Shown piece by piece: positions 17,101-24,426 of a stretch of DNA of 64,000 bases. Origin of the DNA: an uncultured Oscillospiraceae bacterium. Lineage in GTDB: Bacteria > Bacillota > Clostridia > Oscillospirales > Oscillospiraceae. The stretch lies in contig CANQFT010000002.1 in NCBI GenBank assembly GCA_947599925.1, positions 1 to 64,000 of the forward strand, given 5' to 3'. A program made the translations under genes and the position numbers. The number at the start of each line of letters is the position of its first letter. Position 1 is the first letter of the stretch. The notes under the pieces are model-generated. The model was not told where the DNA came from, did no database searches, and was given only the letters and a program-made list of their open reading frames with translations.

Positions 17101-20100
17101 TCGGCGGTGACCCGGTAGAACTTCCCCGGCTGGAGCGCCGTGTGGGTGTCCACAAACAGCTTGATCTTCCAGGGCTCCGCGCCCAGCTGGGGCGCGGAGT
17201 TGATCTGCGCTGTCACGGCGCTGGGGCTGCCCAGGAGGTCCATGGCGTAGTCGGCGTGGGCCCAGTAGGTGACGTCCCCGGTGCTGGGGTGGTAGTCCGG
17301 CGGGGCGGGCAGGGCGCTGACGCCGGAGGGGGTGTAACTGATGTTCTCCACCTGGAGATTCTGCACGGTGATGCGGTTGGGGGCCTTCACCATGCCCAGG
17401 GAGAGCTGGACGATCATCTTGCCGCCCAGGGACTGGGCGGTGACGACCTTCTCCACCGTCTTCACCTGGCCCGCGGAGAGGTGGAGGCCATAGATGGCGT
17501 CAAAGCCTTTTTCCACGCCGCCTCGGTTGTAGCAGACCTCAAAGTCCATGTCGTTTTCCGCCGTCACATCGAAAGTGACGCGGACGGCCTGATCGCCGGC
17601 CACCCAGATGTCCGGGTTGACGAACAGCTTCATCTTCCACGCCTCGGCGCCGGAGGCGGGGGTCTGGTTGACGGTCAGGGTGGCGGAGTCCTTGGCGCGG
17701 GTCAGATCGGCGGCGTAGCCCCGCTGGGTGTCCACGTTGACGCCGTTTCCGCCGGAGGTGCGCTGCCAGGCCACCTCGGCATCGGTGCGGGTGACCACCT
17801 CCTCCAGCACCAGGTTGCTGACGGTGTAGGTGTTGCTCTCGCCGCTGAAGTTCCCCAGCTCGATGTCGATGCCCAGAGCGCCCTCCGCGCGACCGGCGGT
17901 CATGGGACGGGTGGTGATGGTCTTGGTCTGACCGGCGCCCACGCTCTGGCTCCAGGTGCCGCGCATATCGTCGTCGGGGTCCTTCGCGCCCGTGGTGATG
18001 ACGCAGAAGTTCGAGCAGCCGTCGGTGGAGGAGATGTCGAACTTGAAGCGGTAGTCCTTCCCCGGCTGGTAGGTCAGGCCGGTGTCGATGCACAGCTTGG
18101 CCCGCCAGGTGTCGGGGCCGAAGGTGCCGTCCCGGTCGACCACGAAGTCCACGCTGTCATCGTGGCGGATCAGCTGGCCGGTGTACCCCTCCGTCTCGGT
18201 GACCTCTATGGAGACCCCGCTGGTGTTGAAGCGGTCGATGGTGGTGGTCTCGCCCTCGGTGTACTCCGCCGCCCGCACCACCTTGATGTTGCGGATGGTC
18301 AACGTGCTGCCGTGGGGCATCTGGGTGGGGTCGATGCGGAGGGTCAGGTTGCCGTCCTCCGCGGGGGTCACCACCTGGGAGAAGGGGGTCGCGCCGGCGG
18401 GGATGACCCCGTTGGTGAAGCCATTGCCGTATTTGTTCCCATCATCGGCGGTGTAGAAGAAGACATTGTAGTCTTGGTCCGCCTCCACGTCGAAGCTGAC
18501 CTGGTAATTGGCCCCGGCCTCCAGCGGGCAGAACCCGTTGACGAACAGGCCCAGCCGCCACAGGTCGGCGGGGTCCTCCGCGGGCCAGGTGACGACGACC
18601 GTGCTGTCGCCGCCGTCGAGGGTGCCCAGTGTCTCCCGGAGCTCAAAGGAGTGGCCGCCCGCCCCGCCGCCGCCACCGCCGGAGGTGGACAGGTCGGGGT
18701 AGTTGACTGTGGCGCTGGTGACGCCGCCGGAGGCGCCGCCCTGGGTGTATTCCCGCACCTGGATGTTGCTGATGGTCAGGCTGCTGCCGCCACTGCCGGG
18801 TATCTCGGTGAGCTTGATCCGCAGGGTGAGCTTGCCGTCCGCCGTGGGTGTGACCGTCTGGGAGAAAGAGCTCTCGCCGGCGGCGATGGTGCCGCTGGCA
18901 AAGGATTGCTCATCCTCGTATTTATTTCCATCGGTGTAGAAAAGGACGTTGTAGTCCTGGTCGCCCTCCACGTCGAAGCTGACCTCATACTTGGTGTCGG
19001 CCTGGAGCTGGCAGATCTCGTTGATAAACAGGTTCAACTGCCACAACTCGGCGGAGCCCTGCGGCCAGGTGATGGTGGCCGACCGGTCGCCGCTGCTGGT
19101 GACGGTACCCTGGGTGGCCCCAGCGTCCCGCACCTCAAAGGATCCGGGATCAGACTCGCTGCCGCCGGTGGTGGTCCTGGGGTAGTCCACCTTGGCCCCA
19201 TCGAAGGAACTCTCGCCGGAGGGGACCTCCCGCACCTGGATGTTGCTGATGGTCAACTGGCTGCCGTCAGGGCCGGGCAACTGGGAGAGCTTGATCCGCA
19301 GGGTGAGCTTGCCGTCCGCCGTAGGTGTGACCGTCTGGGAGAAAGAGCTCTCGCCGGCGGCGATGGCGCCGCTGGCAAAGTTTCCGTTATCATCGTATTT
19401 ATTATCGTTTTCGCCATCTGCCCTGGTGTAGAAGAGGACGTTGTAGCCTTGGTCGCCCTCCACGTCGAAGCTGACCTCATACTCGGTGCCGGCCTGGAGC
19501 TGGCAGATCTGGTTGATAAACAGGTTCAACTGCCACAACTCGGCGGAGCCCTGCGGCCAGGTGATGGTGGCTGACTGGTCGTCGTTGTTGGTGACGGTAC
19601 CTTTGGTGGCATCGGCGTCCCGCACCTCAAAGGAGCCGCCAGAGGAGTTGTCGGAATAGTTCACATCGGCGAGGTTGACGTCATCGCCAGAGAGCTCGGT
19701 AACTGCGATGTCACGCACGGTGATCTCGTCACCCGGCTTGGCGTTGGCGAACTCCAGGAAGAGGATCAGCTTGCCGCTCTCGGTGGCCTCAATGGTGTAA
19801 GTGACCTCGGTCTCCGTGGAGGTGGCGGTCAGGCCGGACTCCTGCTTACCGTAGGCGCCCTCGCCGCTATATTTGCCGTCCTTGCTGTAAACGGCTTTAT
19901 AGGTAAAGTCGTCCCCGCTGGTCTGTATCTTGAAGCTGACCTGGTACTTCTTTCCGGCGGTCAACTCGCAGATCCCCTCGTCGTCGTGGCCGATAAACAG
20001 GCCCTGTTGGTAGTCTGCGCCCGCGTCGCCGCGAATCATGGTGACGGATGTGCCGTCGCCGGTGAGGGTGGCGTGTGTCTCCTCGGCGTCCCGCACCTCA

Positions 20101-22298
20101 AAGGAGCCGGGGTCGGTGACAGGGGTGGAGCCGCCCTCGGTGGGGTAGGTCACGGAGGCCAGGTCGTCCCCCAGCTGCTCGCCGGAGTCCCCGCCGGACG
20201 CGCCGCCGTCCTTCGGCTCCACCGTGACGTCCCGGACGGTGACCTGGGTGCCCTCGGCGGCCTCGCCCAAGTCGATTCGCACGATCAGCTTGCTGTCTGC
20301 CTCCACGGTGATGTCGTGGGTCACTGTCTGTTCCACGTTGGCCTTGAGGCCGTTTTCACCCTGGCTCTCCTCTGTCCCGTAGTGGCCGTCCGATTCCACG
20401 CCGTCGGCGAAGAGGTCGCCGTTGTTGTAGCAGACCCGGTAGTTGTTGATGTCCTGGTCGGCCCGGATGGTGAGGCTGACGGTGTACTGGCCGGGAACCA
20501 GGCCGTCGCAGATGCCCTGGATGACCAGGCCCCGCTGCCACAGTTCCCCGGCGCCGCCGGTGCAGGTCACGGTGGCGGACGTCCCGTCGCCGGTGATGAC
20601 GCCGCCGTGCCCGCTATCCTCCCGCATACTGAAAGAGCCGAGGTCATAGACGGGCTCGCCGCCGGGGTCGGAGCCGGTCTCGTCGCCGGGGTATTTGACA
20701 TTGGACAGGTCCTCGGTCCCAGCCTGGCCGGGGATCAACTCCTTGATCTCAAAGTTGCTCACCGTGACCTCGTTGCCCACCTGGGTCTTGCCCAGTTCCA
20801 GGCTGATCACCAGCGGCCCGTCCGCCGCCGGGGTCACCTGGATGGTCTTCGTCTGGGTGGTGTCGGCGTCGATGGTCTCGCCGAAGGCGCCGCTGTACGC
20901 GCGGTCGGTGGGGTAGCCCGGCGCGGTGCCGTAGAGGAGGGTGTAGCCGCCCTCGGCGGTGTACGCCACGGTGGAGCGGAGGTCGAAGCTGATGCTGTAA
21001 GTCTTGCCGGATCTCAGCGTCATGCCCGTGTCCACCACCATCTTGGCCTCATACCCCTCGGTGCCCACGTTGGCGATCTTCAAGGTGGCGCTGTCGTCCT
21101 GGGTGGTCAACTCGCCGCCCTCGGCGGTGACGCTGGCCCCGCCGTTCCAGTTGATGTCCACCGGGACAGCCTCGGCGCTCAGCACCTTGGTGGTGTAGCG
21201 GTAGACTGGGCTCACCGCATACTCCTCCATGGTGAAGTCGCTGGGCAGAATGTCGGTGTACTGGGGGATCTCCTCCTCCACCCGCACGTTGCTCACCGTG
21301 GCGGAGTCCCCCACCTTCAGCATACCCAGGGAGAGCTGGACGATGATCTCCCCGGCGTTGGTCTTGTCCCTGGGGATGTAGATCCGCCGCTGGATGGTCT
21401 GGACGGCGGTGGTCAGGGTCTGGGAGTAGAGCACGTCGTAGCCCTTCTCCGTGTCCCCTTCGTTGTAGCAGATCTCAAAGGGCCGGGCCGCCGAACCCTT
21501 CAGGTCAAAGCTGACGCGGTAGGTCTTCCCCGCCTGGGGTTTCAGGCCGGTGGCCACCAGCAGCTTGGTCTTCCACACCTCCGCCGCCTCAGGCGCCTTG
21601 GTGACGGTGAGGGTGGCGGAGTTCTCGGTGGAGGTCAGCTCAGCCGCGCTGTCGCTGTTGGTCCAGGCGCGGATAAAGCCCGGAGCGCGGTAGTCCAGCT
21701 TATCCGCCAGCACCGTGGTCTTCGCCGCCCCGTCGGGGGCCGCCTCCACCACGGTCAGGTCGGTCAGGCGCAGGGTGTTCCCCTCCGGGCCGGTCTTGCC
21801 CAGCAGGAGGCACACCACCAGCTCCCCGCTCTCCCCTTGGGGGCGGACGGTCTGCCGGACCCGGTCGGTCTCCCCCGCCTGGATGGCCCGGCCCTCCAGC
21901 GCGCCGTAGGCCCCCGGGGTCTCGCCGCCGTCAAAGCGGACGGCGTACTCCGGCTGGGCCGCCGCGGCGGTCAGGGCAAAGCTCACCTCATAGGCGGTCC
22001 CGGCCTTGGGGGTGACGCCGGTGCGGACATACACCCGCGCCTGCTCCGGGGTCCGGGCGGCCTCGTCCCCCGGCACGGCGGACACCCCCACGCTCACGCC
22101 GTCCCCGGCGGGGCTCAGGGCCACCGTGTAGCCCGCCTCGTGGCGCTCGTAGACCACGGCGCCAGTCTGTCCCAAGGGGACGTAGGCCGTCTCCTCCTGG
22201 GTGGTCAAAGTGGCGGCGAAGGCGGTGGCGCCGCCCAGCAGGGACAGCAGCAGAGCCATCGTCAATGTAGCGGCGGTCAGCTTCCTCAGTGTTTTCAT
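14157..22298 (-). CDS. Giant secreted multi-module GH32 fructan hydrolase
   Basis: A 2713-residue exported protein. It has a signal peptide (residues 1-28, KLTAATLTMALLLSLLGG... AFA), then about thirteen beta-sandwich modules of roughly 150 residues each (about 30-2110). Each module has the pattern W-x-x-x-L...Y-x-V-S-F-D...V-C-Y-N...L-x-L-G...T-V-S-N, resembling CBM4/9-type carbohydrate-binding domains. Two copper-amine-oxidase-N-like repeats follow (about 2120-2250, INGYNYFKLRDLA and IGGYNYFRVRDLD). The C-terminal catalytic domain (about 2260-2713) shows GDTMPFYEDGTYYIYYL with the nucleophile Asp, NDFRDPQAYY, and ECSD with the acid/base Glu, the three GH32 active-site blocks. Likely substrate is inulin, levan or other fructan. 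CAAGGAGGTTAGG precedes the ATG at 22298. No anchor remains at its end. Confidence 0.88.
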   Translation of the reverse strand: MKTLRKLTAATLTMALLLSLLGGATAFAATLTTQEETAYVPLGQTGAVVYERHEAGYTVALSPAGDGVSVGVSAVPGDEAARTPEQARVYVRTGVTPKAGTAYEVSFALTAAAAQPEYAVRFDGGETPGAYGALEGRAIQAGETDRVRQTVRPQGESGELVVCLLLGKTGPEGNTLRLTDLTVVEAAPDGAAKTTVLADKLDYRAPGFIRAWTNSDSAAELTSTENSATLTVTKAPEAAEVWKTKLLVATGLKPQAGKTYRVSFDLKGSAARPFEICYNEGDTEKGYDVLYSQTLTTAVQTIQRRIYIPRDKTNAGEIIVQLSLGMLKVGDSATVSNVRVEEEIPQYTDILPSDFTMEEYAVSPVYRYTTKVLSAEAVPVDINWNGGASVTAEGGELTTQDDSATLKIANVGTEGYEAKMVVDTGMTLRSGKTYSISFDLRSTVAYTAEGGYTLLYGTAPGYPTDRAYSGAFGETIDADTTQTKTIQVTPAADGPLVISLELGKTQVGNEVTVSNFEIKELIPGQAGTEDLSNVKYPGDETGSDPGGEPVYDLGSFSMREDSGHGGVITGDGTSATVTCTGGAGELWQRGLVIQGICDGLVPGQYTVSLTIRADQDINNYRVCYNNGDLFADGVESDGHYGTEESQGENGLKANVEQTVTHDITVEADSKLIVRIDLGEAAEGTQVTVRDVTVEPKDGGASGGDSGEQLGDDLASVTYPTEGGSTPVTDPGSFEVRDAEETHATLTGDGTSVTMIRGDAGADYQQGLFIGHDDEGICELTAGKKYQVSFKIQTSGDDFTYKAVYSKDGKYSGEGAYGKQESGLTATSTETEVTYTIEATESGKLILFLEFANAKPGDEITVRDIAVTELSGDDVNLADVNYSDNSSGGSFEVRDADATKGTVTNNDDQSATITWPQGSAELWQLNLFINQICQLQAGTEYEVSFDVEGDQGYNVLFYTRADGENDNKYDDNGNFASGAIAAGESSFSQTVTPTADGKLTLRIKLSQLPGPDGSQLTISNIQVREVPSGESSFDGAKVDYPRTTTGGSESDPGSFEVRDAGATQGTVTSSGDRSATITWPQGSAELWQLNLFINEICQLQADTKYEVSFDVEGDQDYNVLFYTDGNKYEDEQSFASGTIAAGESSFSQTVTPTADGKLTLRIKLTEIPGSGGSSLTISNIQVREYTQGGASGGVTSATVNYPDLSTSGGGGGGAGGHSFELRETLGTLDGGDSTVVVTWPAEDPADLWRLGLFVNGFCPLEAGANYQVSFDVEADQDYNVFFYTADDGNKYGNGFTNGVIPAGATPFSQVVTPAEDGNLTLRIDPTQMPHGSTLTIRNIKVVRAAEYTEGETTTIDRFNTSGVSIEVTETEGYTGQLIRHDDSVDFVVDRDGTFGPDTWRAKLCIDTGLTYQPGKDYRFKFDISSTDGCSNFCVITTGAKDPDDDMRGTWSQSVGAGQTKTITTRPMTAGRAEGALGIDIELGNFSGESNTYTVSNLVLEEVVTRTDAEVAWQRTSGGNGVNVDTQRGYAADLTRAKDSATLTVNQTPASGAEAWKMKLFVNPDIWVAGDQAVRVTFDVTAENDMDFEVCYNRGGVEKGFDAIYGLHLSAGQVKTVEKVVTAQSLGGKMIVQLSLGMVKAPNRITVQNLQVENISYTPSGVSALPAPPDYHPSTGDVTYWAHADYAMDLLGSPSAVTAQINSAPQLGAEPWKIKLFVDTHTALQPGKFYRVTADLSAAKGQTIEICYNNGDVEMGYDSLTGIGLASGQIQTVERVISVPADKTDLRNLMLQFNLGQTTAANEITVSGVTVEEVTPAYAELIAPNFAYTPGGTVQLWTNADCQADVVCADGSVTTHVTDVPAGGAEVWKVQTRVRTGAILTPGKTYLVRADLLADKGQNFEVCYNNEETEKGYDALYGQTIAANTKTTVERKISVPATMTDAGELVLQFSIGGATPNNVTVSNISVQELSYGAAAAAIAPQAVVTLDQADGAGTLTVTREALTYQMTQVAPEAERNAIRLQGADLRGNERYTVSFTARSPEGLSGTLLLRSADGVTTALSGAFQATAEGAPVQFTTDQPLAEGGAYDLLWQFGGAENQARGGGTVELSNILLSVPAETLSIVRSTQKVTVNGQEVTPDAYAINGYNYFKLRDLATILNGTDAQFVVRYNAQSNAVSLTTGKPYTPVGGELTVGADLSDQCVRSGQSVAVDGQAVNLKVYSIGGYNYFRVRDLDRLLGYQVEYVPQTNTVAITSAPTPEAQEKSHSYDIFFRPEIDGESQGYVGDTMPFYEDGTYYIYYLKEGGDAYNHSVYLTTTTDFVHYTELGEPVLSASREDVQDSWIGTGSVVKVEGAYYFFYTGFNSSGSQEYHEKIMVAKGSSPTAFTKVAGWEITPPAELGQKNDFRDPQAYYDPATGAISLTITASQGGRARVLKYTLDKDLRNARYDGIIYTDHTGAYWNLECSDTFRMGNKWYLTFSGQNDTVWYAMADSRFGPYTAPARLDGKIFYAAKHVEDGTNTYMVGWAHRSDPVTSTQNVDGWAGNLEVQQVKQNSDGTLTLVPVEAILGQFTAPAALSVPAETTVTADAQRVCQPAFLCPESFLLRGSFTCTGGGAFGLAFDFNGAEDGQKLISLDPTAGKLALSFQGGDVPIAEIPAALQSGRTYSFTYVQDGSVGIFYLDGQAPLTVRLYGTAGKPVSLFAENNAVTFSALELFTR
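18700..19650 (-). repeat. Two nearly identical binding modules in tandem
   Basis: Two adjacent beta-sandwich modules of the GH32 protein, about 18700-19165 and 19190-19650, are almost identical at the DNA level over long stretches, for example 18812-18900 versus 19281-19380. They share peptides such as GSAELWQLNLFIN and SSFSQTVTPTADGKLTLRIK. Neighbouring modules are far more diverged, so these two reflect recent duplication or gene conversion. Confidence 0.8.
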
Positions 22299-22380
22299 CC
22301 GTCCTAACCTCCTTGTTGGTTCGCCTTCCCCTCGGCGGACAGGCAAGGCGCGCTGGGATCGCGGTGGCGTGGGTGCGTAG

Positions 22381-22395
22381 TTTGCATTTTGTAAA
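22381..22395. promoter_or_regulatory. Operator-like inverted repeat, GH32 promoter
   Basis: TTTGCA-TTT-TGTAAA is an imperfect inverted repeat about 8-22 bases after the predicted transcription start of the GH32 gene, a classic repressor position. It resembles the sites at 22530 and 23766 around the adjacent lacI gene. Confidence 0.5.
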
Positions 22396-22409
22396 TTTTT
22401 TGTGACATA

Positions 22410-22438
22410 AATATATAACGATTTTTACATCTTGTCAA
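22410..22438 (-). promoter_or_regulatory. Promoter of the giant GH32 gene
   Basis: TTGACA (22438-22433), a 17-bp spacer and TATATT (22415-22410) on the minus strand, in an AT-rich stretch, give a start near 22403 and a leader of about 100 nt. Confidence 0.8.
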
Positions 22439-22529
22439 TAAAATAACGTGCCGGCAACTGAGATTCAGCGGAATAGCAAAAAAATGGCGCCCGCCTTTGT
22501 GCAAAACACAACAGCAAGGCCCGCATAAT

Positions 22530-22544
22530 TTTACGTTATGTAAA
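22530..22544. promoter_or_regulatory. Second operator-like inverted repeat
   Basis: TTTACG-TTA-TGTAAA, nearly palindromic, lies about 130 bp upstream of the GH32 transcription start and just after lacI. Together with the site at 22381 it could allow repression by looping. The remainder of 22299-22621 contains only the promoter, leader and lacI terminator. Confidence 0.45.
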
Positions 22545-22573
22545 TTTTCCCTGCCTTTTTCGCCTCAAAGCGC

Positions 22574-22610
22574 GAAAAACCGCCCCTTTCCCAGCGGGGA
22601 AGGGGCGGTG
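22574..22610 (-). terminator. lacI terminator
   Basis: On the minus strand ACCGCCCCTTCCC pairs with GGGAAAGGGGCGGT (one mismatch or bulge) and is followed by TTTT, 12 bp after the lacI stop. Confidence 0.85.
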
Positions 22611-22621
22611 GGACAGGCGGG

Positions 22622-23665
22622 TCAGGTCGGTTTCCGGGCGGTGGAGTCCCGCCAGACCGGGGTGGTCTGCACATAGACCACCCGGAAGGGGCGGCCAGGG
22701 TCCCGGATGCGCGCCAGCAGGATGTCCGCGGCCACGTAGCCGATCTCCGGGTTGGGGATCTGCACGGTGGTGAGGGAGGGCTCCACCACGGCGGACTGGG
22801 GCGTGCCGTCAAAGCCGGTCACCATCACGTCCTCCGGGATGGACAGGCCCAGGCGCTTCAGCGCCTGCATCACGCTGAGGGCCAGAAAATCGTTGGCGCA
22901 GACCAGGGCGTCGGGGACGGCGGGCATCTGCCGGAGCTTTTCGTAGAGCCAGTCCACGTCGCTGTAATCGGGGGCGTCCTCGTCCAGAATGCTCAGCGCC
23001 GGATCCACGGTGATCCCCGCCTGTTTCAGCACCATAGAGAAGGCCAGGTGCCGCAGGCGGAAGCTGCTGCAGTGCTCCGGGTCGCCCACGAAGCCCAGCC
23101 GCCGGGCCCCGGCGTCCAGCAGGTGCCGGACCACCGCGGCGGTGCCGGCGGTGTTCTCCATGCAGACCACGTCGCACCGCATGGGGGCCAGGTAGGTCTC
23201 CGCGCTGCAGTCCACCGAGATGCAGGGCAGCCCCAGGGAGCAGAGCATCTCCAGATAGCTCTGGTCGAACATCTCGATCACCGACAGCCCCGCCAACTGG
23301 TCCAGAGGGACGTGGGGAGGCAGGACGCGGGCGGCCATCTGCTCCGGCGTGACCTCGTACATGGTCAGCATATACCCCGCCCGGCTGAGCCGGTCGATAA
23401 AGGCGGGGAGGAAGAAGATGCCGAAGTGCGCCTCCGCGGGAGGGTGGCGGGTGAGCAGGGCGATGTTCTGGAACCGGGGCGGCTCCACGGCGGCGGGGGC
23501 CTCCTCAAAGGGCTGGTAGTACCCCAGCTCCCTCGCTTTTTGCAGCACCGTCTGCCGGGTGGCCTCCGGCACAGAGCCCCGGTCGTTGAAGACCTTGGAC
23601 ACGGTGTTCCGGGACAGGCCGCAGGCGTCCGCCAACTGCTGCATCGTGATCCGTTTCCTCGCCAT
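22622..23665 (-). CDS. LacI-family transcriptional regulator
   Basis: Sugar-responsive DNA-binding repressor. The 347 residues have an N-terminal helix-turn-helix (about residues 6-27, ITMQQLADACGLSRNTVSKV), the hinge region, and a periplasmic-binding-protein-like effector domain with VMVTGFDGTPQSAVVEPSLT near residue 280. The start at 23665 is supported by GGATGGAGGTGA; an earlier in-frame Met has no such site. It lies directly upstream of the giant GH32 gene and has its own promoter. Inverted repeats near both promoters (22381, 22530, 23766) are candidate binding sites, which suggests control of fructan genes and of itself. Confidence 0.93.
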   Translation of the reverse strand: MARKRITMQQLADACGLSRNTVSKVFNDRGSVPEATRQTVLQKARELGYYQPFEEAPAAVEPPRFQNIALLTRHPPAEAHFGIFFLPAFIDRLSRAGYMLTMYEVTPEQMAARVLPPHVPLDQLAGLSVIEMFDQSYLEMLCSLGLPCISVDCSAETYLAPMRCDVVCMENTAGTAAVVRHLLDAGARRLGFVGDPEHCSSFRLRHLAFSMVLKQAGITVDPALSILDEDAPDYSDVDWLYEKLRQMPAVPDALVCANDFLALSVMQALKRLGLSIPEDVMVTGFDGTPQSAVVEPSLTTVQIPNPEIGYVAADILLARIRDPGRPFRVVYVQTTPVWRDSTARKPT

Positions 23666-23733
23666 GTGGTCACCTCCATCCACGTTCCGCCCCAGGCGGA
23701 GTCATCCGGGCCGCGGGGCCCTGTTTACAATTT

Positions 23734-23780
23734 AGTATACTACAATGCAAAAGAAAAAGCAAGATGTGCAAAATGTAAAC
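23734..23780 (-). promoter_or_regulatory. lacI promoter with adjacent operator-like site
   Basis: On the minus strand TTGCTT (23762-23757), a 17-bp spacer and TATACT (23739-23734) form the promoter. Just upstream, 23766-23780 reads TTTACATTTTGCACA on the minus strand, similar to the operator-like repeats at 22381 and 22530. This suggests autoregulation. Confidence 0.5.
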
Positions 23781-23793
23781 TTTCCCTGGCCGC

Positions 23794-24384
23794 TCAAAAG
23801 GTGAATTCGCAGTGGTCGTAGGCGTTGATGACGGTGGTGTCCCCGATCTGGACCTTCTGGGGGATGTTGACGCCGTAGTTGCGGTGGACGTGGCCGTGGA
23901 CAAAGTACTTGGGGCGGTACTGGTCCAGCAGGTCCCAGAAGCACTGAAAGCCCCGGTGGGAGAGGTCGTCCAGGTCGTTGACGCCCCGGGCGGGGGCGTG
24001 GGTGAGGAGGATGTCGAAGCCCCCGCGCCGCCACAGGGCGGGGCGCAGACGCCGGATCCGCCCGCGCATCTGCCACTCGGTGAACAGGTTCTCCCCGACC
24101 TTGTAGCGGAAGGAACCGCCCAGGCCCAGGATCCGCACGCCGCCCACCACCACCACTCGGTCCTCCGCGCAGACGCACCCCTCCGGCGGCTCCTCCAGGA
24201 GCCTGTCGTCGTGGTTGCCCCGGACGTACACCAGGGGACAGTGGGCCATGGTGACCAGGAATTCCAGGTAGCCGGGGTCCAGGTCTCCGCAGGCCAGGAT
24301 GAGGTCGAAGCGGTCCAACCGCCCCGGCGTGTAGTAGTCGTAATAGTACTGGGCGGCCACGTCTGAAACGGCCAGGATCTCCAT
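23794..24384 (-). CDS. Calcineurin-like metallophosphoesterase
   Basis: Small cytosolic metal-dependent phosphoesterase of 196 residues. All metallophosphatase blocks are visible: ILAVSDV (D-x-H variant with Asp then Val), ACGDLD, VRGNHDD, LTHAPARG and HGHVHRNYG. The GTG at 24393 overlaps the GGGAGGTG ribosome site, so the ATG at 24384, eight bases further on, is the better start. The substrate is unknown. It follows the BMP-like gene by 42 bp and precedes lacI. Confidence 0.88.
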   Translation of the reverse strand: MEILAVSDVAAQYYYDYYTPGRLDRFDLILACGDLDPGYLEFLVTMAHCPLVYVRGNHDDRLLEEPPEGCVCAEDRVVVVGGVRILGLGGSFRYKVGENLFTEWQMRGRIRRLRPALWRRGGFDILLTHAPARGVNDLDDLSHRGFQCFWDLLDQYRPKYFVHGHVHRNYGVNIPQKVQIGDTTVINAYDHCEFTF

Positions 24385-24426
24385 CTTTTTCACCTCCCGC
24401 CGGAGCGCGCCCCGGCGATCGTTCCC

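Noticed and set aside
13920..19574. An 1884-codon open frame on the plus strand opposite the GH32 gene
   Set aside because: It is the antisense shadow of a high-GC gene: the minus frame has signal peptide, known domains and a ribosome site, while the plus frame gives a Gly/Ala/Val/His-rich sequence without family resemblance.
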